A DNA stretch of 64,000 nucleotides, taken from the NCBI RefSeq assembly GCF_001610955.1, contig NZ_CP014335.1, forward strand, positions 137,001 to 201,000. The letters run 5' to 3'. Made by a program: the position numbers and the translations under genes. The notes below the pieces were generated by a model that did not search any database, was not told the DNA's origin, and saw nothing but the letters and a program-made list of their open reading frames with translations. Source of the DNA: Geobacillus thermoleovorans. Its GTDB lineage: Bacteria > Bacillota > Bacilli > Bacillales > Anoxybacillaceae. The stretch's first letter is position 1, and the number at the start of each line of letters is the position of its first letter. Of the stretch, positions 52,867 through 61,274 are shown piece by piece.

Positions 52867-54204
52867 TTGAATGCGAACCGTAAATTTTTCGATCCGCCGA
52901 AAGTATTAGTGTCCGGCTTTGCCTTGATTATTTTGGTTGGAGCTTTCTTGTTGATGCTGCCGACGGCGACCGTTGACGGAAAAGGACTTCCGTTTTTAGA
53001 CGCCTTGTTTACGGCGACATCTGCTACGTGCGTGACCGGACTTGTTGTGGTTGATACGGGGACGACGTTCACGTTGTTCGGCCAGCTGGTCATTTTAGCG
53101 CTGATCCAAGTGGGCGGGCTTGGATTTATGACATTTGCTACGTTGTTTGCCTTTTTGCTCGGCAAGCGGATTTCCTTGAAAGAGCGGTTGTTGCTGCAAG
53201 AGGCGCTCAATCAGCTGAGCATCGAAGGGATTGTTCGGCTCGTGAAACGCATTCTCGTTTTTACCGTCGTCATTGAGGGCATCGGCGGATTGCTGTTGGC
53301 GATTCGTTTCTCGTTCGATATGCCGTTTTGGAAAGCCGTGTACTTTGGGTTCTTTCATGCGATTTCCAACTTTAACAACGCCGGCTTTGACTTGATGGGC
53401 GAGTTTCGCAGTTTGACCGGCTATGTGGAAGATCCGGTCGTGAGCCTTGTCGTGCCGATTTTAATTATACTGGGCGGCATCGGATTTATTGTCATGAATG
53501 AAGTGTATGAGTACCGGCAAACACGGCGGCTGTCTCTTCATACGAAGGTGGTGGTCATCACGACGGCATGGCTGGTGTTTGCCAGCATGGCGCTGATATT
53601 GCTGCTGGAGTGGAACAATCCGAAGACGATGGGGCCGCTGTCGCTCTCAGGCAAGTTTTTGTCCGCGTTTTACCAAGCGGTCACTCCGAGAACGGCGGGC
53701 TCGAATACGCTTAACATCCCGGATTTGACGCAACCGACGCTGTTTTTGATCGTTTTTCTCATGTTTGTCGGCGCTTCCCCGGGTTCGACGGGCGGAGGAA
53801 TCAAAACAACGACATTTACGACCTTGCTCGGCGCGGTTTGGTCGCAAATCCGCGGGAAGGAAGACGTCATTTTGTTCCGAAAACGAATCGTCTACGATAC
53901 GGTATACAAGTCGCTGACCGTGACCATGAGCGGATTGTTTGTCGTCATGCTTGTGACGATGGTGTTGACGATTACCGAAAAGGGAAAAGACTTTTTCATG
54001 ATTTTATTCGAAGCGACATCGGCGTTTGGGACTGTTGGACTATCGATGGGATTAACCCCTGAATTGTCTCCGCTCGGAAAGGCGGTCATTATCTTGACGA
54101 TGTTTGCCGGCCGCGTCGGTCCGCTGACGATCGCGTACGCGGTCACGCTGCGCCGTCAGCCTGATCCGTTCCGCTATCCGAAAGGGAAAATTATGATTGG
54201 ATAG
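52867..54204 (+). CDS. Potassium channel subunit KtrB/KtrD (TrkH family)
   Basis: 445-residue membrane protein with the four pore-loop repeats of Trk/Ktr channels: FTATSATCVTGLVVVDTG, HAISNFNNAGFDL, YQAVTPRTAGSNTL and FEATSAFGTVGLSMGL, each with the selectivity Gly. The end FRYPKGKIMIG is typical. TTG 52867 gives the same length as B. subtilis KtrB, but the ribosome site is weak. No ktrA/ktrC gene is adjacent, which fits the KtrD arrangement. Ktr systems are c-di-AMP targets through their regulatory RCK subunits. Confidence 0.92.
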   Translation: MNANRKFFDPPKVLVSGFALIILVGAFLLMLPTATVDGKGLPFLDALFTATSATCVTGLVVVDTGTTFTLFGQLVILALIQVGGLGFMTFATLFAFLLGKRISLKERLLLQEALNQLSIEGIVRLVKRILVFTVVIEGIGGLLLAIRFSFDMPFWKAVYFGFFHAISNFNNAGFDLMGEFRSLTGYVEDPVVSLVVPILIILGGIGFIVMNEVYEYRQTRRLSLHTKVVVITTAWLVFASMALILLLEWNNPKTMGPLSLSGKFLSAFYQAVTPRTAGSNTLNIPDLTQPTLFLIVFLMFVGASPGSTGGGIKTTTFTTLLGAVWSQIRGKEDVILFRKRIVYDTVYKSLTVTMSGLFVVMLVTMVLTITEKGKDFFMILFEATSAFGTVGLSMGLTPELSPLGKAVIILTMFAGRVGPLTIAYAVTLRRQPDPFRYPKGKIMIG

Positions 54205-54254
54205 AGGCAAGACAGGAAAAAGAAAGAAAGCATAAAGATAAGGACGGTTTATGC

Positions 54255-54303
54255 GAAAAAGCGGCTCAAAGGCAGAGAAAATCGTTGTTTTTTCCGCTTT
54301 TTC
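54255..54303 (+). terminator. Terminator after the ktr gene
   Basis: GAAAAAGCGG/CCGCTTTTTC stem with a loop of about 29 nt. Confidence 0.6.
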
Positions 54304-54357
54304 ACTGTTTACGGAGAAAAGGGGGAGGAGTAATATATGGAAGCAGAAACAACTGAA

Positions 54358-54486
54358 TATTTAGCGCTGAATCCGTCATGGAGCGGGGGACCCACTTGTT
54401 GCAACGCTCGTTGCTAGGGGTGAATCCGAAAGGACGGGCATCTCTCCAAGCCCGAACCCGACAGCTAACCTCGCAAGCGCTTTGGG
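54358..54486 (+). promoter_or_regulatory. c-di-AMP riboswitch (ydaO-yuaA class)
   Basis: Conserved blocks appear in order: GCGCTGAATCC, AGCGGGGGACCCA, GGGGTGAATCC, GGGCA.CTC.AAGCCCGAACCCGACAGCTAACCTCG and the closing AAGCGC. This is the ydaO aptamer, which binds two c-di-AMP and shuts off the downstream gene. A terminator follows at 54519. It precedes kimA, the classical YdaO target. Confidence 0.95.
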
Positions 54487-54518
54487 GAGGGACGAGTATG
54501 GTTTTGAACCAAACGTAG

Positions 54519-54550
54519 CCGTTGAGCGCGTCCTCAGCGGTTTTTTCTTT
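54519..54550 (+). terminator. Riboswitch-controlled terminator before kimA
   Basis: CCGTTGAG/CTCAGCGG with a 6-nt loop and TTTTTTCTTTTT, 38 bp before the kimA start. GAGGGACG (about 54486-54493) could pair with CGTCCTC (about 54529-54535) as antiterminator. Confidence 0.85.
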
Positions 54551-54588
54551 TTGAATCAACTCGAATATGCTTTGGGAGGAACGGAAGC

Positions 54589-56424
54589 ATGGCTTCGTTA
54601 AAACGTTTGTTGATTGGGAAACCGATGGAGACAAAACGGCTCAAACATGAAAAATTGCCGAAATGGAAAGCGTTGGCCGTTTTTTCTTCCGATGCGCTGT
54701 CATCGGTGGCTTACGCGACGGAAGAAATTTTGCTTGTGCTTGCTTTATTAGGGACAAGCGTCTTTTTCTATTCGCTGCCGATCGCGGTGGCGATTTTAGT
54801 ATTGCTTTTGTTAGTGACCTTGTCGTATCGGCAAATCATTTACGCGTTTCCGTCCGGCGGCGGGGCGTATGTCGTCGCCCGCGACCATTTGGGGACGAAA
54901 ATTAGTTTAGTGGCCGGGGCGGCGCTGATGATCGATTATATTTTAACTGTCGCCGTCAGCATCAGCTCCGGCGTCGCCGCGCTGACATCGGCGTTTCCGG
55001 GGCTGCTGCCGTGGAAAGTGGAGCTCGCTGTCGCTCTTGTCTTGCTTTTAATGGTGCTCAATTTACGCGGCATTACCGAATCCGCAACGGTTTTCGCCTA
55101 CCCGACGTATGTGTTCATTGGCTTCGTTCTTGTGATGATCGCTGTCGGCGGGTGGCAGTTGTGGCAGGAAGGATGGCATGGGTTTACGATGCATGAGCAT
55201 GCTTCCACAGCTCACATGTTTGCGTCCGGTTACAGTTTGTTTATTTTGCTGCGCGCCTTTTCATCGGGATGTTCGGCGATGACTGGGGTCGAAGCGATCA
55301 GCAACGGCGTGCCGGCGTTCCGGCCAGACAGTTCAAAAAACGCCGCCATTACGATGGGATGGATGTCCACATTGCTTGGCGTGATGTTTTTAGGCATCAC
55401 CGTGTTGGCGGCGGGATTCGGCGTTACTCCGACCGAGCATCAAACGGTCATTTCGCAAATCGGACGCCATGTGTTTGGGAATGGTCTTTTGTTTTACTTG
55501 TTTCAGCTGGCGACGATGGTCATTTTAGTGCTCGCGGCGAATACGAGTTTTGCCGGGTTTCCGCAGTTGACGTCGATTATGGCGAAGGACGGTTTTTTGC
55601 CGAGAAGCTTGGCGGCACGGGGCGATCGCCTTGTGTTTTCCAATGGCATTATATTGTTGAGCGTGCTGGCGATCGCATTGATCATCGCGTTTCATGCCAA
55701 AACCCATTCGCTCATCCCGCTTTATGCGGTTGGCGTCTTTCTTTCCTTTACGATCGGCCAGAGTGGGTTGATTAAAAAATTATGGAATCGGGAAGAAGGA
55801 CGGAAATTCGGCGTGCTGCTCACCGTCGGAACGGGAGCGGTGGTCACCGGGATCGTCACGCTCGTCACGATGATCGCTAAATTTACGCAGGGGGCCTGGA
55901 TCGTCATCGTGGCGATTCCGTTGTTCGTCTGGATGTTCATCCGAATTCACGAGCATTACAAAAAACTTGGCGAGCAATTGCGGCTTGACGAACGGGAGTG
56001 GCAACAGCGCGGGAAACTGTTGAAACCAAAAGTCATTATTCCCATTTCCGGCGTCAGCAAAGTTGTCGCCCAATCCGTTCAGTACGCTCGCAGCATTTCC
56101 GACGACATTACGGCACTGTCGATTATTTTCGACGAAAAAGACGAACAAAAGCTGCGGCAAAAGTGGGAGAAGTTTTATCCGGACATTCCGTTGAAAGTCA
56201 TCTATTCACCGTACCGAACCATTTTGTCGCCATTGTTAGAATACATCACGAAAGCGGAAAAAGAAGCAGACCGCGCGCCGGTGACAGTACTCTTGCCACA
56301 ATTTATTGTGAAAAAATGGTGGCATACGTTTTTGCATAACCAAACCGCAATCATTTTACGCTTTTTTCTGATTATGAAAAAAGATGTCGTTATTGCGACA
56401 TTGCCGTATCATTTGCGGGAATAA
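54589..56424 (+). CDS. kimA: High-affinity potassium transporter KimA
   Basis: 611-residue KUP-superfamily K+/H+ symporter (former YdaO). About 12 membrane segments (residues 30-450) and a cytoplasmic C-terminal domain. Characteristic regions are SSDALSSVAYATEEIL, FPSGGGAYVVARDHLG and FSSGCSAMTGVEAISNG. The upstream c-di-AMP riboswitch gives transcriptional shut-off at high potassium; in B. subtilis the protein is also inhibited by c-di-AMP. CdaA, the producer, is encoded at 6548 in this window. Confidence 0.95.
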   Translation: MASLKRLLIGKPMETKRLKHEKLPKWKALAVFSSDALSSVAYATEEILLVLALLGTSVFFYSLPIAVAILVLLLLVTLSYRQIIYAFPSGGGAYVVARDHLGTKISLVAGAALMIDYILTVAVSISSGVAALTSAFPGLLPWKVELAVALVLLLMVLNLRGITESATVFAYPTYVFIGFVLVMIAVGGWQLWQEGWHGFTMHEHASTAHMFASGYSLFILLRAFSSGCSAMTGVEAISNGVPAFRPDSSKNAAITMGWMSTLLGVMFLGITVLAAGFGVTPTEHQTVISQIGRHVFGNGLLFYLFQLATMVILVLAANTSFAGFPQLTSIMAKDGFLPRSLAARGDRLVFSNGIILLSVLAIALIIAFHAKTHSLIPLYAVGVFLSFTIGQSGLIKKLWNREEGRKFGVLLTVGTGAVVTGIVTLVTMIAKFTQGAWIVIVAIPLFVWMFIRIHEHYKKLGEQLRLDEREWQQRGKLLKPKVIIPISGVSKVVAQSVQYARSISDDITALSIIFDEKDEQKLRQKWEKFYPDIPLKVIYSPYRTILSPLLEYITKAEKEADRAPVTVLLPQFIVKKWWHTFLHNQTAIILRFFLIMKKDVVIATLPYHLRE

Positions 56425-56529
56425 TGTCGAGAAAAGGGGAAACATTTCCCCGGAAATCGATGCGTGTCGAATGGCAAAAAAGTCCCCTCTCCGTACGAAA
56501 TTGCATATCGTACCGCAGGGGGGATTCCT

Positions 56530-57168
56530 ATGTGGTTATGGGTGTCCATGATTTTGCTCGCTTTCAGCGTGAGCATGGACAGCTTGAGCGTAGGCATTAC
56601 GTATGGAATGGGTGGTGTCCGTTTTTCCTGCTTTTCGTTGGCGCTTATTGCATGCATGTCTGGAATGATGGTGTTTGTGTCTATGAACATCGGCCGTCTG
56701 TTGGCGCTTGTTTTGCCATTGCAAGTTGAGAGAGGGCTTGCTTCGGTCATTCTCATGGCGCTTGGCGGTTGGGCGATTTATAACGTCTATAAGCCAAAGG
56801 GAGACGGAAGCGATTCCTCTATGGAATGTGATGGAACAGGGGAGGCTAACCGATTCAGCGGCGCTGTTCAAGTATTGAAACGGCCTGAACTTGGGGATCT
56901 TGATCGTTCAGGCACGATCAGCCAAAAAGAAGCGTTGTTGATCGGGATCGCTTTGTCGATGGATTCATTTGGCGCCGGGATCAGTTCGTCGCTTTTGCAT
57001 TTCCCGCCGCTTTCGTTTTCCCTGTTGGTTGGCGTATTTACTCTCATGTTCATCCGAGTCGGCTTATCGTTGGGGTACATGGTGTCGAAAACGGGAATCA
57101 TGAAAAAGGCGACAATGCTGCCTGGGGTTGTGTTGATTGTCCTAGGGTTGATCAAATTATTTCGGTGA
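56530..57168 (+). CDS. ytaF: Sporulation membrane protein YtaF (MntP-like)
   Basis: 212-residue protein with six membrane segments in two inverted halves, each with an Asp-containing motif (AFSVSMDSLSVGITYGMG near 10-27 and IALSMDSFGAGISSSLL near 139-155), as in the MntP/YtaF putative divalent-cation exporters. YtaF is a sporulation-associated protein in Bacillus. ATG 56530 follows AGGGGGG; the frame extends upstream to 56464 without a site. Its stop codon overlaps the spo0M promoter. Confidence 0.9.
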   Translation: MWLWVSMILLAFSVSMDSLSVGITYGMGGVRFSCFSLALIACMSGMMVFVSMNIGRLLALVLPLQVERGLASVILMALGGWAIYNVYKPKGDGSDSSMECDGTGEANRFSGAVQVLKRPELGDLDRSGTISQKEALLIGIALSMDSFGAGISSSLLHFPPLSFSLLVGVFTLMFIRVGLSLGYMVSKTGIMKKATMLPGVVLIVLGLIKLFR

Positions 57169-57192
57169 CACCATTTTGGCGGCTCGTTCGTA
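57166..57192 (+). promoter_or_regulatory. Sigma-W-like promoter of spo0M
   Basis: TGACAC (57166-57171), 17 bp, CGTA (57189-57192). One mismatch in the -35 and the same 17-bp spacing as the sigW promoter at 5222. spo0M belongs to the sigma-W regulon in B. subtilis. Confidence 0.6.
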
Positions 57193-57235
57193 ATTCAAAT
57201 GTGAAAATAGGTTGATGAAAAAGGAGAGAGGTCCG

Positions 57236-58219
57236 ATGTGGAAAAAGTTTTTATCGAAATTCGGCATTGGCGCTGCCAAAGTGGATCTCGTGCTGCATCG
57301 CCCTCATGTGCGCCTTGGTGAAACGTTGGAAGGGGAATTTTTGCTGGAAGGTGGTTCGGTCGCCCAACACATTCGGAACCTAGATGTCGTATTGCAATTG
57401 GAGGTGCACGCGGAAGGAAAGGCATATCGCCGAACCGCAGCGGTGATCCCGGTCGCTTCCTCGTTTACGATTCAGCCCGGTGAGCGGAAAGTGCTCCCGT
57501 TTTCGTACGCACTGCCGCTCCATTTGCCGATCAGCCGCCCAACGGTCCGTTATACGTTCGTCACCCGGCTCGATATTGCCGATGGGGCGGATGCATATGA
57601 CCAAGACGCCATTCACATTTTGCCGCCGACGGCCTTGGAGCAAGTGTTTTCCGCTTTGGCCGCCCTGGGATTCCGGGAGAAAGCGACATCTGGGAGCATT
57701 ACGCCGCATGGCCAGGAATTTGCGTTCTTCCCGACGAGCGAATTTCAAGGGATCGTCCAAGAAGTCGAGTTTTTTGCCCTCGTCGAGGGAGAAGGGGTGC
57801 GTTTGTATATGGAGATCGACGTCCGCCACGGCTTTGGCGGGGAACGCGAAATGAAACGGGAGCTGTTGATCACTCATGAACAGCTTCGCGATTCGGCGAC
57901 GGCAGCCCGTCTGCTTCGAGAAGCCATTGAAGAGGCGGTGCGGGCGGCCGGGGCGTTCGGCCAGCTGAGCGGGCATCCATTGGCAACGCCGCATTCGCCA
58001 ATCTATAGCCATCCAGTAGGCCATTATCCACCCGTCCATCATTCGCATCATGGCGGACACGGGTGGGCTGGTGCCATTGGTGGGTTTGCGGCCGGGATGC
58101 TGGCGGGAATGGTAGCGGAGGAGCTGCTCGACGATGCCGTTGATGATGTGGCTGACGGTCTGGATGTCGATGACTGGTTTGACGGCGGCGATGGATTTGA
58201 TGGCGGGGATTGGCTGTAA
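57236..58219 (+). CDS. spo0M: Sporulation-control protein Spo0M
   Basis: 327-residue arrestin-like cytoplasmic protein affecting stage-0 sporulation and cell division. The core (about 1-240) has two beta-sandwich domains; start MWKKFLSKFGIGAAKVDLVL matches the family. The tail is unusual: a His-rich stretch (PVGHYPPVHHSHHGGHG near 270-290), then a glycine/alanine segment, then an Asp-rich end (VDDWFDGGDGFDGGDWL). ATG 57236 has GGAGAGAGG upstream. A sigma-W-type promoter precedes it. Confidence 0.92.
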   Translation: MWKKFLSKFGIGAAKVDLVLHRPHVRLGETLEGEFLLEGGSVAQHIRNLDVVLQLEVHAEGKAYRRTAAVIPVASSFTIQPGERKVLPFSYALPLHLPISRPTVRYTFVTRLDIADGADAYDQDAIHILPPTALEQVFSALAALGFREKATSGSITPHGQEFAFFPTSEFQGIVQEVEFFALVEGEGVRLYMEIDVRHGFGGEREMKRELLITHEQLRDSATAARLLREAIEEAVRAAGAFGQLSGHPLATPHSPIYSHPVGHYPPVHHSHHGGHGWAGAIGGFAAGMLAGMVAEELLDDAVDDVADGLDVDDWFDGGDGFDGGDWL

Positions 58220-58230
58220 ACAGGATGGAG

Positions 58231-58267
58231 GAAGGCGTTTCGCCTGAGGCGGGACGCCTTTTTTGCC
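58231..58267 (+). terminator. Terminator after spo0M
   Basis: AAGGCGT/ACGCCTT outer stem with inner CGCCT/AGGCG, followed by TTTTTT. Confidence 0.85.
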
Positions 58268-58361
58268 GATACGGAAGGCCCGTACAATGGTGACCGTTTC
58301 CTTTTTATAGGCATATAACAGTAAATGGAAATGAACTGATAAAAAACAAGGGGGAAGCGTG

Positions 58362-58877
58362 ATGAACCATATGCATGGGCAAATGCACGGCCATCGCCAT
58401 TTGGCATGGCATGAAACGTTGGAGCTGCATGAATTGATCGCTTTTCAGGCCAACGCGTTAATGAAAATGAAAAGGGCTGTCGGCAAGATCGACTGTCCTG
58501 AGTTGAAAGGGCTTTATACGGAAACGATTCAAGGATTGGAAACGAACTTGCGCGAGCTGCTTGCCTTCATCCCGGCGGCACCGATGATGGAAGAAAGCCG
58601 CGTCCATGATGATGGCGACCGGGCCTTGCACGCTGGCGATTTGCTTGGCTTTTCAAAAACGGCAGTGCGTAATTATGCTGCTGCCATTACCGAGGCGGCG
58701 ACGCCGGTGCTGCGCAAAACGTTTGTCAAACATCTGCTCAAAGCCATTGACACGCACGAAAAAGCGTTCAACTATATGTATGAACGCAGTTATTATCCAG
58801 CGTACGATCTTGTCCAGCTCCTTCACAACGACGTCCGCAACGCGCAAAAAGCGTTGTCGATGGGATATGAACGATAA
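58362..58877 (+). CDS. Spore coat protein, CotF-like
   Basis: 171 residues, mainly helical. His/Met-rich start (MNHMHGQMHGHRHLAWHETLE) then a ferritin-like helical bundle with HELIAFQANALMKMKRAVG and a Tyr-rich end YMYERSYYPAYDLVQLLHND, as in CotF/YraG-type coat proteins made in the mother cell. AGGGGG precedes the ATG at 8 nt. The sporulation genes ytaF and spo0M lie just upstream but have a terminator between. Confidence 0.8.
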   Translation: MNHMHGQMHGHRHLAWHETLELHELIAFQANALMKMKRAVGKIDCPELKGLYTETIQGLETNLRELLAFIPAAPMMEESRVHDDGDRALHAGDLLGFSKTAVRNYAAAITEAATPVLRKTFVKHLLKAIDTHEKAFNYMYERSYYPAYDLVQLLHNDVRNAQKALSMGYER

Positions 58878-58884
58878 CAGAAAC

Positions 58885-58918
58885 GAGCCGCTCCCGCCAA
58901 GTGGAGCGGCCTCTTTCA
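58885..58918 (+). terminator. Terminator after the coat-protein gene
   Basis: GAGCCGCTCC/GGAGCGGCCTC hairpin with an 8-nt loop and CTTTC tail. Confidence 0.7.
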
Positions 58919-59030
58919 TTGCGGCGGGGAGGAGCGGATGGACCGACGGCGAATACATAAAAGCGGAGAAACAGCTAAGCCTAATGGAGCTAGAAGAGAG
59001 GAAAGATCATAAACGAAGGAGGCGTCATCG

Positions 59031-59969
59031 GTGCGTTACTATATCGTTTTTGATATTGGCGGCACATATGTCAAACATGCCGTCATGAACGAGCATGGCG
59101 ACTTTTTCGAAAAGGGGCGTTACCGTTCGGAGCGGCATGACTTTCATCAATTTCGCGATGACTTGCTTAACGCCGTCCGCCAGGCGCAGGCGAACTATGA
59201 ACTTTCCGGCATCGCGATCAGTTCCGCAGGAAGCGTTGACAGCGATCTTGGCATCATCGGCGGAAGCAGCGCATTGCCGTGCATTCACGGCCCAAACTTT
59301 AAAGAAGTATTCGGCGGAGCGACGGGCCTGCCGGTGGAACTGGAAAATGACGCGAACTGCGCAGCGCTCGGTGAATTATGGAAAGGAGCGGGGCGGCACT
59401 GCCGCGACATCGCCTTTGTCATTGTCGGCACCGGCATTGGCGGGGCGATCGTGAAAGACGGACGCATCCATAAAGGGGCGCATTTGCACGGCGGGGAATT
59501 TGGCTATATGTTGATGGATGTCCGCTATGGGAACGGAAGGATCGAATGCAAAACATGGAGCGAACTGGCGGCGACAAGTGCGCTGATCCGGATGGCGGCT
59601 GAGGAAAAGGGGATGCCGGAGAGGGAGCTGGACGGAGAAAAAGTATTTGCGTTGGCCGAGAGAGGCGATGAAGCCGCGCAAAAGGCCATTGACCGGTTTT
59701 ATTTTTCATTGGCCCAAGGGATTTTTAACTTGCAGTACGCATACGACCCGGAAAAAATCATTTTGGGCGGGGCCATTAGCAGCCGCCCCGATTTCGTCGA
59801 CGAAATCAACAAGCGGCTTTCGGTGTTATTGTCGCTCGTTCCAATTGCCAAAGTCCAGCCGGTGGTGGAGACGTGCCAATTCAAAAACGATGCGAACTTG
59901 CTCGGCGCTTTGTATCATTACTTAGAGCGGCGCGGGGAGTTAGGGGAAGCGTCCGGCCCGTCCCATTGA
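59031..59969 (+). CDS. ROK-family sugar kinase
   Basis: 312 residues. ATP phosphate-1 motif VFDIGGTYVKHAVM (about 5-18), sugar motif ENDANCAALGE (about 104-114), phosphate-2 IVGTGIGGAIV, and GGEFGYML with a catalytic-type His nearby. The zinc signature CxCGxxGCxE of glucokinase-type ROK proteins is not present; the region reads YGNGRIECKTWSELAA. This resembles beta-glucoside-kinase-type members. GTG 59031 has GAAGGAGGCG upstream. No sugar transporter lies next to it, so the substrate is open. Confidence 0.85.
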   Translation: MRYYIVFDIGGTYVKHAVMNEHGDFFEKGRYRSERHDFHQFRDDLLNAVRQAQANYELSGIAISSAGSVDSDLGIIGGSSALPCIHGPNFKEVFGGATGLPVELENDANCAALGELWKGAGRHCRDIAFVIVGTGIGGAIVKDGRIHKGAHLHGGEFGYMLMDVRYGNGRIECKTWSELAATSALIRMAAEEKGMPERELDGEKVFALAERGDEAAQKAIDRFYFSLAQGIFNLQYAYDPEKIILGGAISSRPDFVDEINKRLSVLLSLVPIAKVQPVVETCQFKNDANLLGALYHYLERRGELGEASGPSH

Positions 59970-60152
59970 CTAGCAACAGGAAGTCGATGATTCTGTCTCG
60001 AAAACAAGGTCGCTGCCTAGAAAAAGCGCGGGTAGTACAAGACAAAGATTTGTAGTACAATAGAGCAGGCGCGGCCAAAAGCGGAGTGTTATTCCACCCG
60101 CTTGGCCCATATGTATAGAAAGGACGACCCCGCGCAGAAAGGATGGAAGGAC

Positions 60153-60974
60153 ATGCACTGGATGGAATTATGGAAGGCGATCATTTTAGGAATGGTCGAA
60201 GGGCTGACCGAGTTCGCCCCTGTTTCCTCGACCGGCCATATGATTATTGTCGACGATCTTTGGCTGAAATCCACAGAGTTTTTAGGCAAGTACGCGGCGA
60301 ATACATTTAAAGTCGTCATTCAGCTCGGCTCGATTTTAGCCGCTGTGGTCGTGTTTAAAGACCGATTTCTCGACTTGCTTGGCGTTCGCGGCCGCCATCC
60401 GGGCGGACATCCGCGCCTTAACCTCATTCACGTCATCATTGGCCTGCTGCCGGCTGGGGTGCTCGGCGTCTTGTTTGAAGATTACATCGATGAACATTTG
60501 TTTTCGACAAAAACGGTGCTGATCGGCCTTGTGCTCGGCGCGTTGTTGATGATCGCCGCCGACAAATTCGCCAAAAAAGCCGCGCGGACGCAGACGGTCG
60601 ACCAAATTACGTACAAGCAGGCGTTTTTTGTTGGTTTGATGCAATGTTTATCCTTGTGGCCCGGCTTTTCCCGCTCCGGCTCGACGATCTCTGGCGGGGT
60701 GCTTGTCGGCATGAGCCATCGCGCCGCCGCCGATTTCACGTTCATTATGGCTGTTCCGATCATGGCTGGGGCGAGCGGGCTGTCGCTGTTGAAAAACTGG
60801 CAATATGTCACCGCCGCCGATATCCCGTTTTTCATCGCCGGTTTTTTTAGCGCCTTTGTCTTCGCCTTGCTCGCGATCCGCTTTTTCCTTGAGCTCATCA
60901 ACCGCATCCGCCTCGTGCCGTTTGCGGTGTATCGGATCGTGCTGGCCGTTGTCATTTATTTCTTATACTTCTAG
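60153..60974 (+). CDS. uppP: Undecaprenyl-diphosphatase UppP (BacA)
   Basis: 273-residue membrane phosphatase recycling the lipid carrier of wall synthesis. The two family motifs are intact: ILGMVEGLTEFAPVSSTGHM (about 10-29) and SLWPGFSRSGSTI (about 167-179), giving the catalytic Glu and Arg. Eight membrane segments are predicted. ATG 60153 matches the family start; the frame upstream to 60102 is less likely. It provides undecaprenyl phosphate used by pathways represented nearby (MurG-type). Confidence 0.95.
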   Translation: MHWMELWKAIILGMVEGLTEFAPVSSTGHMIIVDDLWLKSTEFLGKYAANTFKVVIQLGSILAAVVVFKDRFLDLLGVRGRHPGGHPRLNLIHVIIGLLPAGVLGVLFEDYIDEHLFSTKTVLIGLVLGALLMIAADKFAKKAARTQTVDQITYKQAFFVGLMQCLSLWPGFSRSGSTISGGVLVGMSHRAAADFTFIMAVPIMAGASGLSLLKNWQYVTAADIPFFIAGFFSAFVFALLAIRFFLELINRIRLVPFAVYRIVLAVVIYFLYF

Positions 60975-60978
60975 TCGT

Positions 60979-61016
60979 GCCGCCTGGCGGGGTTGTTCCG
61001 CCGGGCGGTTTTCTGG
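60979..61016 (+). terminator. Terminator after uppP
   Basis: CCGCC/GGCGG with further pairing GGCGG/CCGCC inside, followed by TTTTC. Between here and 61223 no gene is seen. Confidence 0.75.
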
Positions 61017-61223
61017 TTGGGGGAAGGAAATGGAAAGAGAAAAAATTTGAATAAAAATAACCCGTAGTGCTAGCTGAGTGCTAAGACTGAGCCAGCATCA
61101 CAATTCCAGTACAACATCATGAAGATATCGATCTCTTGTGCGACCATGTGTTCCGTATCAACCGTTATCGGCTTGAGCCGGTGTAAAGGAGAAGGCTCGT
61201 TGTGTGGTGATGAAAACAAAACG

Positions 61224-61270
61224 AGGCGATGCCGAAAAACGGCCGTGGTTGGCCGCATCGGGCATCGCCT
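61224..61270 (-). terminator. Terminator of the murG-like gene
   Basis: AGGCGATGCC/GGCATCGCCT with a second small hairpin in the loop (GGCC.AACCAC.GGCC), followed on the minus strand by CGTTTTG. Confidence 0.75.
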
Positions 61271-61274
61271 GTTT

